From assembly GCA_016196035.1 (NCBI GenBank), contig JACPYM010000107.1, positions 1-64,000 of the forward strand: a DNA stretch of 64,000 bases, read 5' to 3'. Every line of letters starts with the position of its first letter. Positions within the stretch are counted from its first letter, which is position 1. Of this stretch, positions 1 to 8,439 are shown one piece after another. This stretch comes from Acidobacteriota bacterium (GTDB taxonomy: Bacteria; Acidobacteriota; Blastocatellia; RBC074). A program made the position numbers and the translations under genes. Below the pieces are notes generated by a model that was not told the DNA's origin, ran no database searches, and saw only the letters and a program-made list of their open reading frames with translations.

Positions 1-981
1 GTGAACAGCAGCGGGAACACACTGACCAAGACCGAGTTCGATCCGTTGGGCGCGGCGGCGGAAGTGCAGGATTTGACGAATGACAACATCAATGACGCCG
101 AACTGGTCTTCAATAAATTCGGCGCGAGCAATCAGGCCCTTGGCTCAGGCTGTTATCTGGACGGCTTTGAAACAACCTGTGATTCGGTGATGAGCCTAAT
201 TACGGCGGACGCGGTCGAACCACAAGCGGTGGCTGATGCCCGCGCCTTGGCGAAGCGGCGTCCGCAAGACCTCAAGCGGCTGCTGGCCAATCGGCAACCG
301 GATCAACCGCTGTTCATACCGCTTGGGTCGGCAGGCTATCTGACAATCCGCGATGTCTATGGTGAAGGGATTCTGAATATTACCGGCGGCGAGTCGCGTG
401 GAAGCGGGAATTGGGGGCCGGTGGTGGAGTGGGTGCCTGGTACCTTTGGGTTTGGGTTGCAAGGCGGTGGGCAAAAAGGTGGCGGGCAGCAAGGCGGCAC
501 ACCACCTGCCTCCCTAAGGCGTCCCGATCCATGCATTACGGCAACCGCGATACTTCAAGATGAAGACATGCAAGCTGCCATGGTAAAGGCTTGGGAGAAT
601 ACTAAGAAAGAAAATGCAGAATTTGGGGGGTGGCTGGTTTGGGATAGCAACAAAAAGCAAGCATACGCTTATCTTTCGCCATACAAAGGGATAACGTTGA
701 AAGGTAACAACACAACATATGCACCTAACACCAAATATTGGGAGGAAGGGTATAACTGGAAATTATACGCGAGTAACATGCCCCATCTATCTCGAATTAT
801 CGATTTTCACACCCACCCTACGGGTGCTGAGGCTTCTGACCTCGATACCTTTTCTTTGAGAGCTAGCGGGCGGCAATTGGGAATTGTAGTCCAGGGTGTT
901 AATAAATGGGGTCTTTACACCGGAAAGTCTGGAGAGGCCCCGAGTGACAAATTACTGAACACTTGCCTACCGCTCAGGTAA
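1..981 (+). CDS. Rhs-type protein, C-terminal tip with JAB/JAMM-like domain (5' end outside window)
   Basis: The frame is open at the first base, so this is the 3' end of a longer gene, most likely an Rhs/YD-repeat protein. Residues 1-60 are a linker with an FDPLG motif, followed by a conserved tip segment (GCYLDGFETTC, then a Gly-rich stretch to about residue 170). From about residue 175 the sequence becomes unrelated to the other two modules and AT-richer, the usual layout of polymorphic-toxin C-termini. It carries H270-T-H272-P followed by S279-x-x-D282, resembling the JAMM/JAB metal motif (HxHP...SxxD) seen in DUF4329-like toxin tips, but with five residues where six are usual. Parts of the linker DNA recur at 1954-2004, 2212-2296 and 3539-3597. 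A putative immunity gene follows at 1165. Toxin activity is inferred; the fold is not proven. Confidence 0.7.
   Translation: MNSSGNTLTKTEFDPLGAAAEVQDLTNDNINDAELVFNKFGASNQALGSGCYLDGFETTCDSVMSLITADAVEPQAVADARALAKRRPQDLKRLLANRQPDQPLFIPLGSAGYLTIRDVYGEGILNITGGESRGSGNWGPVVEWVPGTFGFGLQGGGQKGGGQQGGTPPASLRRPDPCITATAILQDEDMQAAMVKAWENTKKENAEFGGWLVWDSNKKQAYAYLSPYKGITLKGNNTTYAPNTKYWEEGYNWKLYASNMPHLSRIIDFHTHPTGAEASDLDTFSLRASGRQLGIVVQGVNKWGLYTGKSGEAPSDKLLNTCLPLR
133..472. repeat. Rhs tip linker, copy 1 (near-identical blocks shared with copy 2)
   Basis: Blocks 133-183 and 388-472 recur at 1954-2004 and 2212-2296 with only a few mismatches, in the same order and reading frame. The first 57 bases of the window recur separately at 3539-3595. 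These blocks end where the variable C-terminal domains begin, so they are the homology that recombination could use to swap tips. Confidence 0.8.
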
Positions 982-1164
982 CAAGCAGCGACGACTCTCA
1001 CTTGCACCGCGCGCTGATCTAGTGGCGAGGGCTTCAGGCTATCACTTTGACCAGGGGAGCACCGTCTCTCCACCGAAATTATCTTGCTTGGGGTTTGGTG
1101 CCTTCACATACAATGACAGGGCGTTTGGTTAACCAAATAACACCAGGCTTTTCAGGGAATACTT

Positions 1165-1833
1165 ATGACTGCAAAGGGTTCAATTCAAAATGGCTTCGTG
1201 GTGACATTCGTATTGTGTCTGGAGGTTACTGCGTTTTCGCTAGTTTTCCAATCTTGCTCACTTAACAAAAAGAGTCCTAACAAAAACACCTGGCCAATGG
1301 CTTCGGTCGCTCAAGCAGTAACTACAGGGCAAGAAAATTGGAACATTGGAAACATCTTCTTGCCATCAGTTAATAAGCATCTTAAGAAATTAGGGATTGA
1401 GACACTTAAAGATGTGAAAATGATTGAAGAATCAAAAGAAATTCGCTTTTGGGTTGGCTTTTCTTATAACGGTTTTACCGGGCTGATACTTAAAGGCCAA
1501 GCAAACGAATGGTCTGCAACGTACATTCCCGCTAGTAATTCGGCAACCTCTTCTCCTGCTCCTCGCCGATTGCCCTCACCACGAAATGGCTGGGATAAGT
1601 TGTTAAGCGAAATAGAGGCATTGGGTGCTTACACACTTCCAGGTGAACCTGACCCGCTTCCCGAGAGATTGGGAATTAAGGATGGCCTCGCTGCAGTAGT
1701 TGAGATAAAAACGCCAGCTTTGTATAGGGCGTATTTGTACGCGGGACTTCACTATTATGAAGAGCAAGACGTTAAGAAAATGGAGAAGATAATAAACTTG
1801 TTGTCAGAAGAGTTCAAAGTGAACTTGTATTAA
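1165..1833 (+). CDS. Putative lipoprotein, candidate immunity protein of module 1
   Basis: 222 residues. The N-terminus has a hydrophobic stretch (about residues 11-27) followed by FQSC, a plausible though non-classical lipobox, so export and lipidation are likely. The rest is soluble and unrecognised; the C-terminal 70 residues (YRAYLYAGLHYYEEQD and a helix ending in LSEEF) resemble hypothetical proteins that commonly sit beside Rhs tips. The ATG at 1165 is preceded by AGGGA. It lies 183 bases after the Rhs tip on the same strand, the position expected for an immunity gene. AT-rich codon use differs from the chromosomal genes to the right. The immunity role is inferred from position only. 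Confidence 0.6.
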   Translation: MTAKGSIQNGFVVTFVLCLEVTAFSLVFQSCSLNKKSPNKNTWPMASVAQAVTTGQENWNIGNIFLPSVNKHLKKLGIETLKDVKMIEESKEIRFWVGFSYNGFTGLILKGQANEWSATYIPASNSATSSPAPRRLPSPRNGWDKLLSEIEALGAYTLPGEPDPLPERLGIKDGLAAVVEIKTPALYRAYLYAGLHYYEEQDVKKMEKIINLLSEEFKVNLY

Positions 1834-1953
1834 CAGTCTCATTCTGTTGATCGCGAGACGATTTGCGCCGCAATCTGACGTAACGCCTCACAGTGGTAGA
1901 AGAATAGCTTCGAACTCAAGCAACGGGAAGAAATAGCACTGAACTCCAGCGGT

Positions 1954-2296
1954 CAGGCGCTCGGTTCGGGCTGCTATCTGGACGGCTTTGAAACAACCTG
2001 TGATCTGGTGCTGGGGCTGCTGCACGCTGACGCAGCCGAACCGCAAGCGGTCGCCGACTTACGCCGCGCCCTGGCGAAGAAACGCCCGCAGGATGGCAAA
2101 CCGAACCGGCCCAATCAACAACCGGATCAGCCCATCTTCCTGCCGCTGGGATTGCTGGGCTATGCGCAAGTAACGCTGGTCTATGGCAAAGGGGTGCTAC
2201 AGCTGGCGGGTGGCGAGTCGCGTGGAAGCGGGAATTGGGGGCCGGTGGTGGAGTGGGTGCCTGGTGCATTTGGGTTTGGGTTGCAAGGTGGCGGGC
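1954..2296. repeat. Rhs tip linker, copy 2
   Basis: Near-identical to 133-183 and 388-472, with a similar but more diverged middle part. It forms the 5' part of the second, displaced tip module. No Rhs core precedes it: a stop codon in the same frame lies at 1897-1899. Confidence 0.8.
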
Positions 2297-2796
2297 GGCA
2301 AGAAGTGCCAACAATTCGCGGGACAACTGATAAAGGGAAAATAAAGGATTTCAACAATGCCATCGCCGAAGCAACATCTCGCCTAAACAGCGATGATTGC
2401 GCAAAATTATTTGGCGGAAAAGATGCTGCATTAGGGGCACTTTATGGCGCTAGATATAGCTATCAAGACCTTAGCCAAGCAACACAAGATCCAAACACTG
2501 GTGCTGTCAGCGCAGTAGGTGCTGCGACCTATCGGAATACGAACCCACCGGCTGTTTACATTAATAACTACGGTCCATTTCGTAACACTTCCGTACTTGT
2601 ACGTGGATCAAGCGGTGTAAAGAGTCACACATTTGACTTTGGAACAGGTTTGCGCGGCGCGCAATTCGGAGCATTGCTCTTGCTGCATGAGCTAGGACAC
2701 TTGGTTGGGATATTCGGCTCCGATGCTGGGGACTCGAAGTTAAACCGTGGTTACACACAACAAGTGCAGGATGCATGTTTTCCAAAGAAGCAATAG
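2008..2796 (+). CDS. Orphan Rhs C-terminal tip with HExxH metallopeptidase domain
   Basis: The frame is open from base 1900, has no ATG, and its first conventional start is the GTG at 2008, inside the repeated linker. It therefore looks like a displaced Rhs tip lacking its core. The linker ends near base 2300. The tail of about 165 residues contains HELGH (2686-2700), the HExxH zinc signature of gluzincin/metzincin-type peptidases, and a hydrophobic helix just before it. A third zinc ligand was not assigned. The stop codon overlaps the ribosome-binding site of the next gene, suggesting coupling. It could be silent until recombined onto an Rhs core. Peptidase activity is predicted from the motif only. 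Confidence 0.6.
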   Translation: MLGLLHADAAEPQAVADLRRALAKKRPQDGKPNRPNQQPDQPIFLPLGLLGYAQVTLVYGKGVLQLAGGESRGSGNWGPVVEWVPGAFGFGLQGGGRQEVPTIRGTTDKGKIKDFNNAIAEATSRLNSDDCAKLFGGKDAALGALYGARYSYQDLSQATQDPNTGAVSAVGAATYRNTNPPAVYINNYGPFRNTSVLVRGSSGVKSHTFDFGTGLRGAQFGALLLLHELGHLVGIFGSDAGDSKLNRGYTQQVQDACFPKKQ

Positions 2797-2804
2797 GAGG
2801 CGCG

Positions 2805-3491
2805 ATGGTTTTATCACTTAATGCAATAACGATGCTGTTATCTGTGTTGGTCACATTCATTTCACTGACACCGCCCTATACCTATAATGAGATGTGGAAA
2901 ACATCTGGTGATGAACAAAATGAGCATCCGCAGGCATTATTAGAGCTCACAACAGACATCGTCAATCAACGTTACTGTAAGAACAGGGAAGGTGGATATA
3001 ACACCCTGAAAATGAGCCTACGGCTACGCTACAAAAATATTAGCCAGCAACCTGTTATTCTCTACAAAGGGAATAGCGAAGTGTATCGAGAGGTGGTTAG
3101 CCTCAGCGCCCAAGGCACGATGAAGCGGCCTTACATATTAGACTTATCCCTTATGGCAGGTACGGAGAAAACTCCTGAGATTGCCGATGGCACCGTTCCT
3201 GACAAACACTTTGTTATTTTGCCGCCTGGGGCTACTTTTGAGACAAGAGCTAGCACAGGTGGGGTTCTTTTCTTGAAAAAGCAGGATGGCGAAAATTCTG
3301 ATGATGCGCTAGGCACAGGTGAATACATGCTACAGATTAGCGTCTCTACATTTCCATACACCCAAACTGTTGCTGAAAACTTGCGTAATCGTTGGAAGGA
3401 AAGCGGCATTTTGTGGTCAGGTAGCCTTACCTCTACACCGATGCCTTTCAAGGTTGAGAGAAGTCGTAAGCTTGCGGACTGCAAACTCTAA
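2805..3491 (+). CDS. Putative membrane-anchored or secreted immunity protein of module 2
   Basis: I start this at the ATG at 2805 because AGGAGG (2795-2800) lies at ideal spacing and overlaps the stop of the preceding tip gene; an upstream ATG at 2775 would lie inside that gene and lacks such a site. The 228-residue product begins with a hydrophobic segment (VLSLNAITMLLSVLVTFIS), a signal peptide or membrane anchor. The remainder is an unrecognised, beta-rich-looking extracytoplasmic domain. Direct coupling to the HExxH tip module makes an immunity or inhibitor role the best inference. Confidence 0.6.
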   Translation: MVLSLNAITMLLSVLVTFISLTPPYTYNEMWKTSGDEQNEHPQALLELTTDIVNQRYCKNREGGYNTLKMSLRLRYKNISQQPVILYKGNSEVYREVVSLSAQGTMKRPYILDLSLMAGTEKTPEIADGTVPDKHFVILPPGATFETRASTGGVLFLKKQDGENSDDALGTGEYMLQISVSTFPYTQTVAENLRNRWKESGILWSGSLTSTPMPFKVERSRKLADCKL

Positions 3492-3526
3492 GTTTCAGGA
3501 GACTACCTGAATACGCAGCTTTGTAG

Positions 3527-3597
3527 GTAAGCACTGAAGTCAACAACAGCGGCAATACGCTAACCAAGACCGAGTTCGATCCGTTGGGCGCGGCGGT
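3527..3597. repeat. Rhs tip linker, copy 3 (start of module 3)
   Basis: Bases 3539-3595 match bases 1-57 of the window with a handful of mismatches and encode the same NNSGNTLTKTEFDPLGAA-type sequence. The frame is open from 3527, just after a stop codon, with no ATG or GTG start, so the segment is a displaced junction and not the start of an ordinary gene. Confidence 0.8.
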
Positions 3598-4477
3598 GGT
3601 AGCACCGACGCAAACGACGCGTTGGCAAAACGGTCGTTGGGAGTTTTTCAGGGCCTACGCTGATGGCTCTGGCTGGCTAGCTGGTGGAGCGAATCCACCA
3701 AATTGGGGGACTGGCGGAGCGTACACCAGTAATCATCCAGAGATGCGGATGGGAGGGCTGCCAAGTTTCACTGGGGCAAACTACGAACTTGCCTCTTTGG
3801 GGATGTCCAGTTGGCTGCGAGGGCAAGGAACGGGGCGACCAATTGGCGGGCAGCAAGGTGGTGAACAGCAGAAGCAGCCGTGTGATGCGCAGGCTCCAAC
3901 CGATCCCAATATATACGCTGGTGTTGTTACGGCTATGCATGAGCACACAGCATTCCAATATGCGAATGGAGATCACAGAGAATTTACCAACGCAGCAAGA
4001 GTAAACTTAGGAACGGAAGGGGACCCAGCACGCGCTGCTTCAGCAGCCTATCGCACGGGAGATGTAATCAATTTCCAGACACTAATGATGGAGGCAGCAG
4101 CTTTTGCCACTGCAATCCATAACTCCTTTGCGGCAATGCAAAGCAATGAACGACAACACAGCCGTGAGTGGCCGACCTGGGAAGCCTATCTGAGAAATTC
4201 TGGCCGATTTGGTGGTGACCGTGACTGGGAGCGCGGGCGTAGAAACTTGGGCACCGCTCTTACATCATCGGCGGATAGCGTTGATTGCGCCTACTTAAAA
4301 GGGGTGACAGCTATCTTTTCAAGCGTGTATAGCGATGGGCAGCAATCGCTATTTTATCGCAGCAACACAGTCAGCGGCTGGCTAGGTGTCTTCCAACCGC
4401 CATTTAGTCGAGGCGGAAACTTCTTTTTGCGCGCGCCTTCCGGCACGCGTATTGGGGATCATGATTTCATCCCTTAA
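3584..4477 (+). CDS. Orphan Rhs C-terminal tip with unrecognised C-terminal domain
   Basis: The coding frame runs from 3527; the only conventional start codon near the front is TTG at 3584, inside the repeated FDPLG motif. After the junction the linker differs from modules 1 and 2 (APTQTTRW, then a Trp/Gly-rich stretch) and has a Gln/Gly-rich hinge near base 3850. The last 190 residues start at CDAQAPTDPN and are rich in aromatic and charged residues (SREWPTWEAYL, GGDRDWERGRR). I do not recognise this domain and see no obvious metal-binding motif. By analogy with modules 1 and 2 it is a candidate toxin. It is followed 27 bases later by a lipoprotein gene. Confidence 0.55.
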   Translation: MGAAVVAPTQTTRWQNGRWEFFRAYADGSGWLAGGANPPNWGTGGAYTSNHPEMRMGGLPSFTGANYELASLGMSSWLRGQGTGRPIGGQQGGEQQKQPCDAQAPTDPNIYAGVVTAMHEHTAFQYANGDHREFTNAARVNLGTEGDPARAASAAYRTGDVINFQTLMMEAAAFATAIHNSFAAMQSNERQHSREWPTWEAYLRNSGRFGGDRDWERGRRNLGTALTSSADSVDCAYLKGVTAIFSSVYSDGQQSLFYRSNTVSGWLGVFQPPFSRGGNFFLRAPSGTRIGDHDFIP

Positions 4478-4504
4478 CAATCCCAACCACCAAGGTGTCT
4501 GGTT

Positions 4505-5668
4505 ATGAAAATAATTGAGTTCTCGCTGTCTAGCTTAGTGATTCTAGCTTTGACAGTTTCATGTAAAATTGTCTCTCTGACAAACTCAAAGGCATCAGAC
4601 AAGATCAATGGCCACATTCAGGGCAGAGCTGGCAACAAATCCCTTGTTACTGAATTTCAGCAGATAGGCAGGGTGCCTGAAGGGCTGGAGCCAATCAGTA
4701 AAGTGAAACTATCTTTTGTGGAGGGGATGCATGGTTGGCTGGCAGATAATCGTAAATTATGGCTCACGCAAAACGGCGGGGTGAGTTGGACACTAATTTT
4801 CACCTCTGCCGCAAAGGATTCTTTGCTTGGATGTCAGTTGGTTAATCCTGATGAGGGCTGGCTGCATACGACAACTGGCTTTTATAAAACAGAGAACGCT
4901 GGTAATAACTGGGCGAAAGTTATTTTGCCGGACACAGACGCCACTGACAGTTTTTTCGATCTGAAGTTCTTTCCTGACGGAAAGCACGGCTTTATATCGG
5001 GGCACACAGTTGACAAAGAATTCCTTGATGAACCCTTAACAAACAACCTATCTTCACCTGACGGAAAACATGGCGTCAAACCTCTATTTTATGCTACTGA
5101 GAATGCTGGAAAATCTTGGCGCAGAATGGGGGTGGAAGATGCTGATTACGATTCGATAACAGAAATTTTTATTTTGGATAACTCCCGAGCCTGGGCCATA
5201 GCGATTAGAGGGCTCCTGTCTTATGACCTGTCTCTTTGGAAGTATGTAGAGTTTGACCTGCCAACTTGCGAACAGACAATTGACCCACTGACACTCCCTT
5301 ATGGGAATCTAGCTGATCAATTAGGGCCAACGAGTCTTAGCTTCGCAGGAAAAACGCACGGTTGGATAGCTTTTAAGAACGGGCAACTTGCCAAAAGTGA
5401 AGACAGTGGCAAAAGTTGGTGCGTTATACCTCATTCAGTGACTGGCTGGCCGAAATTTTATCAAGCCACCTCAGGTCAAAGAGTTCATTTTGTGGATTCG
5501 CAAAGCGGCTGGTGGTGGGTTGAATACGCGCTCTATCACACCAAAGACGGCGGCAAAATCTGGTCATTGGTTAATGACAGTGTTGATGCCATATCCTTTG
5601 TTGGCGCTGATCAAATGCTCATACTTTCCGAGGGGCAACTATTTAAAGGCAACGCACGAAGACATTGA
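4505..5668 (+). CDS. Lipoprotein with Asp-box/YCF48-like beta-propeller repeats
   Basis: 387 residues. The N-terminus is a signal sequence ending in LTVSC, a good lipobox, so the protein is likely anchored in the envelope facing the periplasm. At least five repeats of the Asp-box type follow (NGGVSW, ENAGNNW, ENAGKSW, EDSGKSW, KDGGKIW), as in BNR/sialidase-like or YCF48-like propellers. It lies directly downstream of orphan tip module 3 on the same strand, in the position of an immunity gene, but propeller lipoproteins are common in this phylum, so an unrelated role is possible. Base composition resembles the AT-richer Rhs region more than sucC. Confidence 0.65.
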   Translation: MKIIEFSLSSLVILALTVSCKIVSLTNSKASDKINGHIQGRAGNKSLVTEFQQIGRVPEGLEPISKVKLSFVEGMHGWLADNRKLWLTQNGGVSWTLIFTSAAKDSLLGCQLVNPDEGWLHTTTGFYKTENAGNNWAKVILPDTDATDSFFDLKFFPDGKHGFISGHTVDKEFLDEPLTNNLSSPDGKHGVKPLFYATENAGKSWRRMGVEDADYDSITEIFILDNSRAWAIAIRGLLSYDLSLWKYVEFDLPTCEQTIDPLTLPYGNLADQLGPTSLSFAGKTHGWIAFKNGQLAKSEDSGKSWCVIPHSVTGWPKFYQATSGQRVHFVDSQSGWWWVEYALYHTKDGGKIWSLVNDSVDAISFVGADQMLILSEGQLFKGNARRH

Positions 5669-5894
5669 GTCACACTGCTGAACATTCCACGATATTTCAG
5701 TTCACAAACTAACACCCCACACATGAGTCCTAGAAAAGGGGAGAAACTGGGCCACAGAGCGAAAAGTCTTTCACGCTTCGTGTCTACTTTTCCATCTCTC
5801 CATTGCATTGCCCGCTTCTTGCCTTTTCAAACCTTGGCTTTTACACTCCCGCTTCGTTTCACACTCCTATTTCAACCGCAATCAAGAGGCACAC

Positions 5895-7055
5895 ATGAAG
5901 ATTCACGAGTACCAAGGCAAAGCCTTGCTGAGCCGTTTCGATGTCAAAGTTCCGCGCAGCGCGGTCGCTAAAACGGTGGAAGAGGCCGAGGCCGCCGCGC
6001 AACAACTCGGTCTGCCGGTCGTCGTCAAAGCCCAGATTCACGCGGGCGGACGCGGCAAGGGCGGCGGCGTCAAGCTGGCGCGCACGATGGAAGACGTCAA
6101 AACCATCGCCGGGCAAATCCTGGGGATGAATCTGGTCACGCATCAGACCGGCCCCGAAGGCCGCATCGTGCATACGTTGTTGATTGAGGAAGGGCTGCGG
6201 ATCAAGCAGGAATTTTATCTGGGCATGTTGCTGGATCGCGCGACGTCGAAGCTGGTGTTCATGGCTTCGTCGGCGGGCGGGATGGACATCGAAGAGGTCG
6301 CGGCGCACACGCCTGAAAAAATCCTGAAGGAATACATTGATCCGGCGGTCGGGATGCAGGCCTTTCAGGCGCGGCGGCTGGCGATTGGCCTCGGCCTCGC
6401 GCCCAAACTGATCGGCAAGGCGGCGCGGTTCATGCTGAATCTGTACAACGCCTATGTTGCGCTGGATGCTTCGTTGCTTGAAATCAATCCCTTCCTGTTG
6501 ACCGAAGAAGGCGAGCTTTATGCGCTGGATGCCAAGGTCAATTTCGACGACAACGCGCTCTATCGCCACAAGGAATTCGAGGCGTTGCGCGATTTGAACG
6601 AAGAGGCACCGCTCGAAATCGAAGCGTCGAAACACGATCTCAACTACATCAAGCTGGACGGCAACATTGCCTGTATGGTCAATGGCGCGGGTTTGGCGAT
6701 GGCGACGATGGACATCATCAAGCTGGCGGGCGGCGAACCGGCCAACTTCCTGGACGTGGGCGGCGGCGCTTCGCAGGAACGCGTCGAGAATGCATTTCGC
6801 ATTCTGCTGGCCGATCCGGCGGTCAAGGCGGTGTTGGTCAACATCTTTGGCGGCATTGTGCGTTGCGACATGGTCGCGCGCGGTGTGGTCGAGGCGGCGC
6901 GCAACTTGGGCGTGCAAGTGCCCATCGTTGTCCGGCTAGAAGGCACCAATGTCGAAGAGGGCCAGCGCGTGTTGCAGGAATCCGGGATGAATTTTCTGGT
7001 CGCCAAAGGCATGCAGGATGCGGCACAGAAGGCTGTGGCCGCCGCAGGCAATTGA
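5895..7055 (+). CDS. sucC: Succinate-CoA ligase (ADP-forming), beta subunit
   Basis: 386 residues, the usual family length, from the ATG at 5895. Begins [12 protein letters not shown], typical of SucC, followed by an ATP-grasp domain with a Gly-rich GGRGKGGG loop and the C-terminal ligase-CoA domain containing FGGIVRCD. SucC pairs with SucD to convert succinyl-CoA plus ADP and phosphate to succinate, CoA and ATP in the TCA cycle. Unusually, sucD does not follow: the next gene is a TonB-like protein, after a strong terminator. sucD must lie elsewhere. Upstream, 226 bases separate it from the Rhs region. Confidence 0.95.
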   Translation: MKIHEYQGKALLSRFDVKVPRSAVAKTVEEAEAAAQQLGLPVVVKAQIHAGGRGKGGGVKLARTMEDVKTIAGQILGMNLVTHQTGPEGRIVHTLLIEEGLRIKQEFYLGMLLDRATSKLVFMASSAGGMDIEEVAAHTPEKILKEYIDPAVGMQAFQARRLAIGLGLAPKLIGKAARFMLNLYNAYVALDASLLEINPFLLTEEGELYALDAKVNFDDNALYRHKEFEALRDLNEEAPLEIEASKHDLNYIKLDGNIACMVNGAGLAMATMDIIKLAGGEPANFLDVGGGASQERVENAFRILLADPAVKAVLVNIFGGIVRCDMVARGVVEAARNLGVQVPIVVRLEGTNVEEGQRVLQESGMNFLVAKGMQDAAQKAVAAAGN

Positions 7056-7086
7056 ACTAGCAACACAGCAATCGTTTACGTTAAGA

Positions 7087-7120
7087 GGATGAACCGGAAG
7101 AACGCCGGTTCATCCTTTTT
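7087..7120 (+). terminator. Rho-independent terminator after sucC
   Basis: Perfect 11-bp stem (GGATGAACCGG, 7087-7097, with its complement at 7105-7115), a 7-base loop, then five T residues. It lies 31 bases after the sucC stop and shows that sucC is transcribed without a downstream sucD. Confidence 0.9.
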
Positions 7121-7238
7121 GCTTTCTGAAGCCCCTGCCTTGCGCTGCGCTCTTGTACATTTATAATCATCACCCAGAGCAAGAACAACGAACTTGCTTG
7201 CACCCGCTGGCAGCTTAGGCCGCGTATTTCAGGGCAAG

Positions 7239-8219
7239 ATGATTACTTTAATTCAACATCCCAGTCGTAAACGCGCGCTCCTGGCTACGTTGTGCTTTTC
7301 CCTGTTCCTGCATTTCATCGGCACGCTGGCCGTCAAATATCTGCCGCTCTTCCGGCTGGTTTACAGCCTGCACGGCATCGAATTCGTCGAGCAGGATTTT
7401 GATAAGCGCATCCTGGTGACCTTTACCAAACGGCTCAGCTATCCGCCGGGGTACAGCGGCTTCCGTCCATCCAAAAAACAACTCACGCCTGAAGAGATCA
7501 AACGCCTGGAAGCGCGCCGCCAAGCGCTCGCCGCGCAACGCGAAGCCGCCGCCCGCCGGCGTCAGGAAGAAGAGGCCAAAGAGGCCGCCAAGGAAGCTGA
7601 GCTTGCGGCAAAACGCGAGGCCGAAGCCAAAGCGCAAACCATTGCCCAGGCCAGCGCCACGCCCACACCCTCGCCCACGCCGAAGTCGGAATATCCCGGC
7701 GGCTTTGGCAAGATCAACACTTCGCCGATCAAAGCCCAGGTGCAGCGCCTGTACGATGCCAAGCAGGAAGGCAAACTCGTGTTGCCGGAAGGCAAGCTGC
7801 GCGTGGGCGTCACGGGCACGATTCGCGCGGACGGCACGCTGGCCAATTACAAACTGATTATTCCTTCGGGGCTACCAGAAATTGACAAGGCGGCGTTGGC
7901 GATTCTGGATGCCGTCAGCGAAAGCCGCGCGCTGGGGCCGCTGCACGAGATTACTTCACTGAGCATGATCTTGAGCGTGGATGAGCGCGCCGAACTGAGC
8001 GTCGTGGGTTTTACCGCCAACGAACAGGCCGCCGCCAATATCGTCAACCTGGCCAATGCGGCGCTGCTTTACGCGCGCATCAAAAAAGCCGATGAACCGG
8101 CGGCGATGTTGATGATCAATCACCTGAAAGTTTCGCGCACCGGCCAGCGCGTGCAAGCGCTCATCAGCATGCCGCGCCAGAAAGCTTCGGATTCGCTGGC
8201 GCAGACGATGGCGAAGTAG
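7239..8219 (+). CDS. TonB-family energy-transduction protein
   Basis: 326 residues from the ATG at 7239, chosen because AGGG lies just upstream and it opens with a short cytoplasmic tail and one membrane segment (about residues 12-32). Residues 80-145 form a charged Ala/Glu/Arg-rich helix of TolA/TonB type, then a Pro/Thr linker (TPTPSPTPK). Residues 165-240 fit a TonB C-terminal-like domain (VGVTGTIRADGTLANYKLI...IDKAALAIL). The C-terminal 80 residues extend beyond the usual domain. Expected to span the periplasm and contact outer-membrane partners. No exbB/exbD neighbours are present. Confidence 0.75.
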   Translation: MITLIQHPSRKRALLATLCFSLFLHFIGTLAVKYLPLFRLVYSLHGIEFVEQDFDKRILVTFTKRLSYPPGYSGFRPSKKQLTPEEIKRLEARRQALAAQREAAARRRQEEEAKEAAKEAELAAKREAEAKAQTIAQASATPTPSPTPKSEYPGGFGKINTSPIKAQVQRLYDAKQEGKLVLPEGKLRVGVTGTIRADGTLANYKLIIPSGLPEIDKAALAILDAVSESRALGPLHEITSLSMILSVDERAELSVVGFTANEQAAANIVNLANAALLYARIKKADEPAAMLMINHLKVSRTGQRVQALISMPRQKASDSLAQTMAK

Positions 8220-8232
8220 GTGCCGACACTGT

Positions 8233-8330
8233 GCAGCAGGCTGCTAGCCTGTTGCGTCTCGATTAACTGCAACAACAGATAACGATGACTTTTTAATTGG
8301 AGGCTACCGCAGGCTGGCAGCCTGCGGCAC
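8233..8330. repeat. REPIN-like element, family A, copy 1
   Basis: Two imperfect palindromes of the GCAGGCTGCCAGCCTGC type (8233-8255 and 8306-8330) in inverted orientation around about 50 unrelated bases. It fills the gap between the tonB-like stop and the M14 peptidase gene. The same arrangement recurs at 16343-16460, 52947-53073 and, more diverged, at 62101-62194. Confidence 0.75.
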
Positions 8331-8439
8331 ATTTCTTATTGCCTTTGCCCTTGTAACCAGCAGCCCTTATCATTCGTCTCAGCAAGCGTCACACATTTCG
8401 TAACCACCACAACCGCATAACCATCGAAAGGATCACCCA

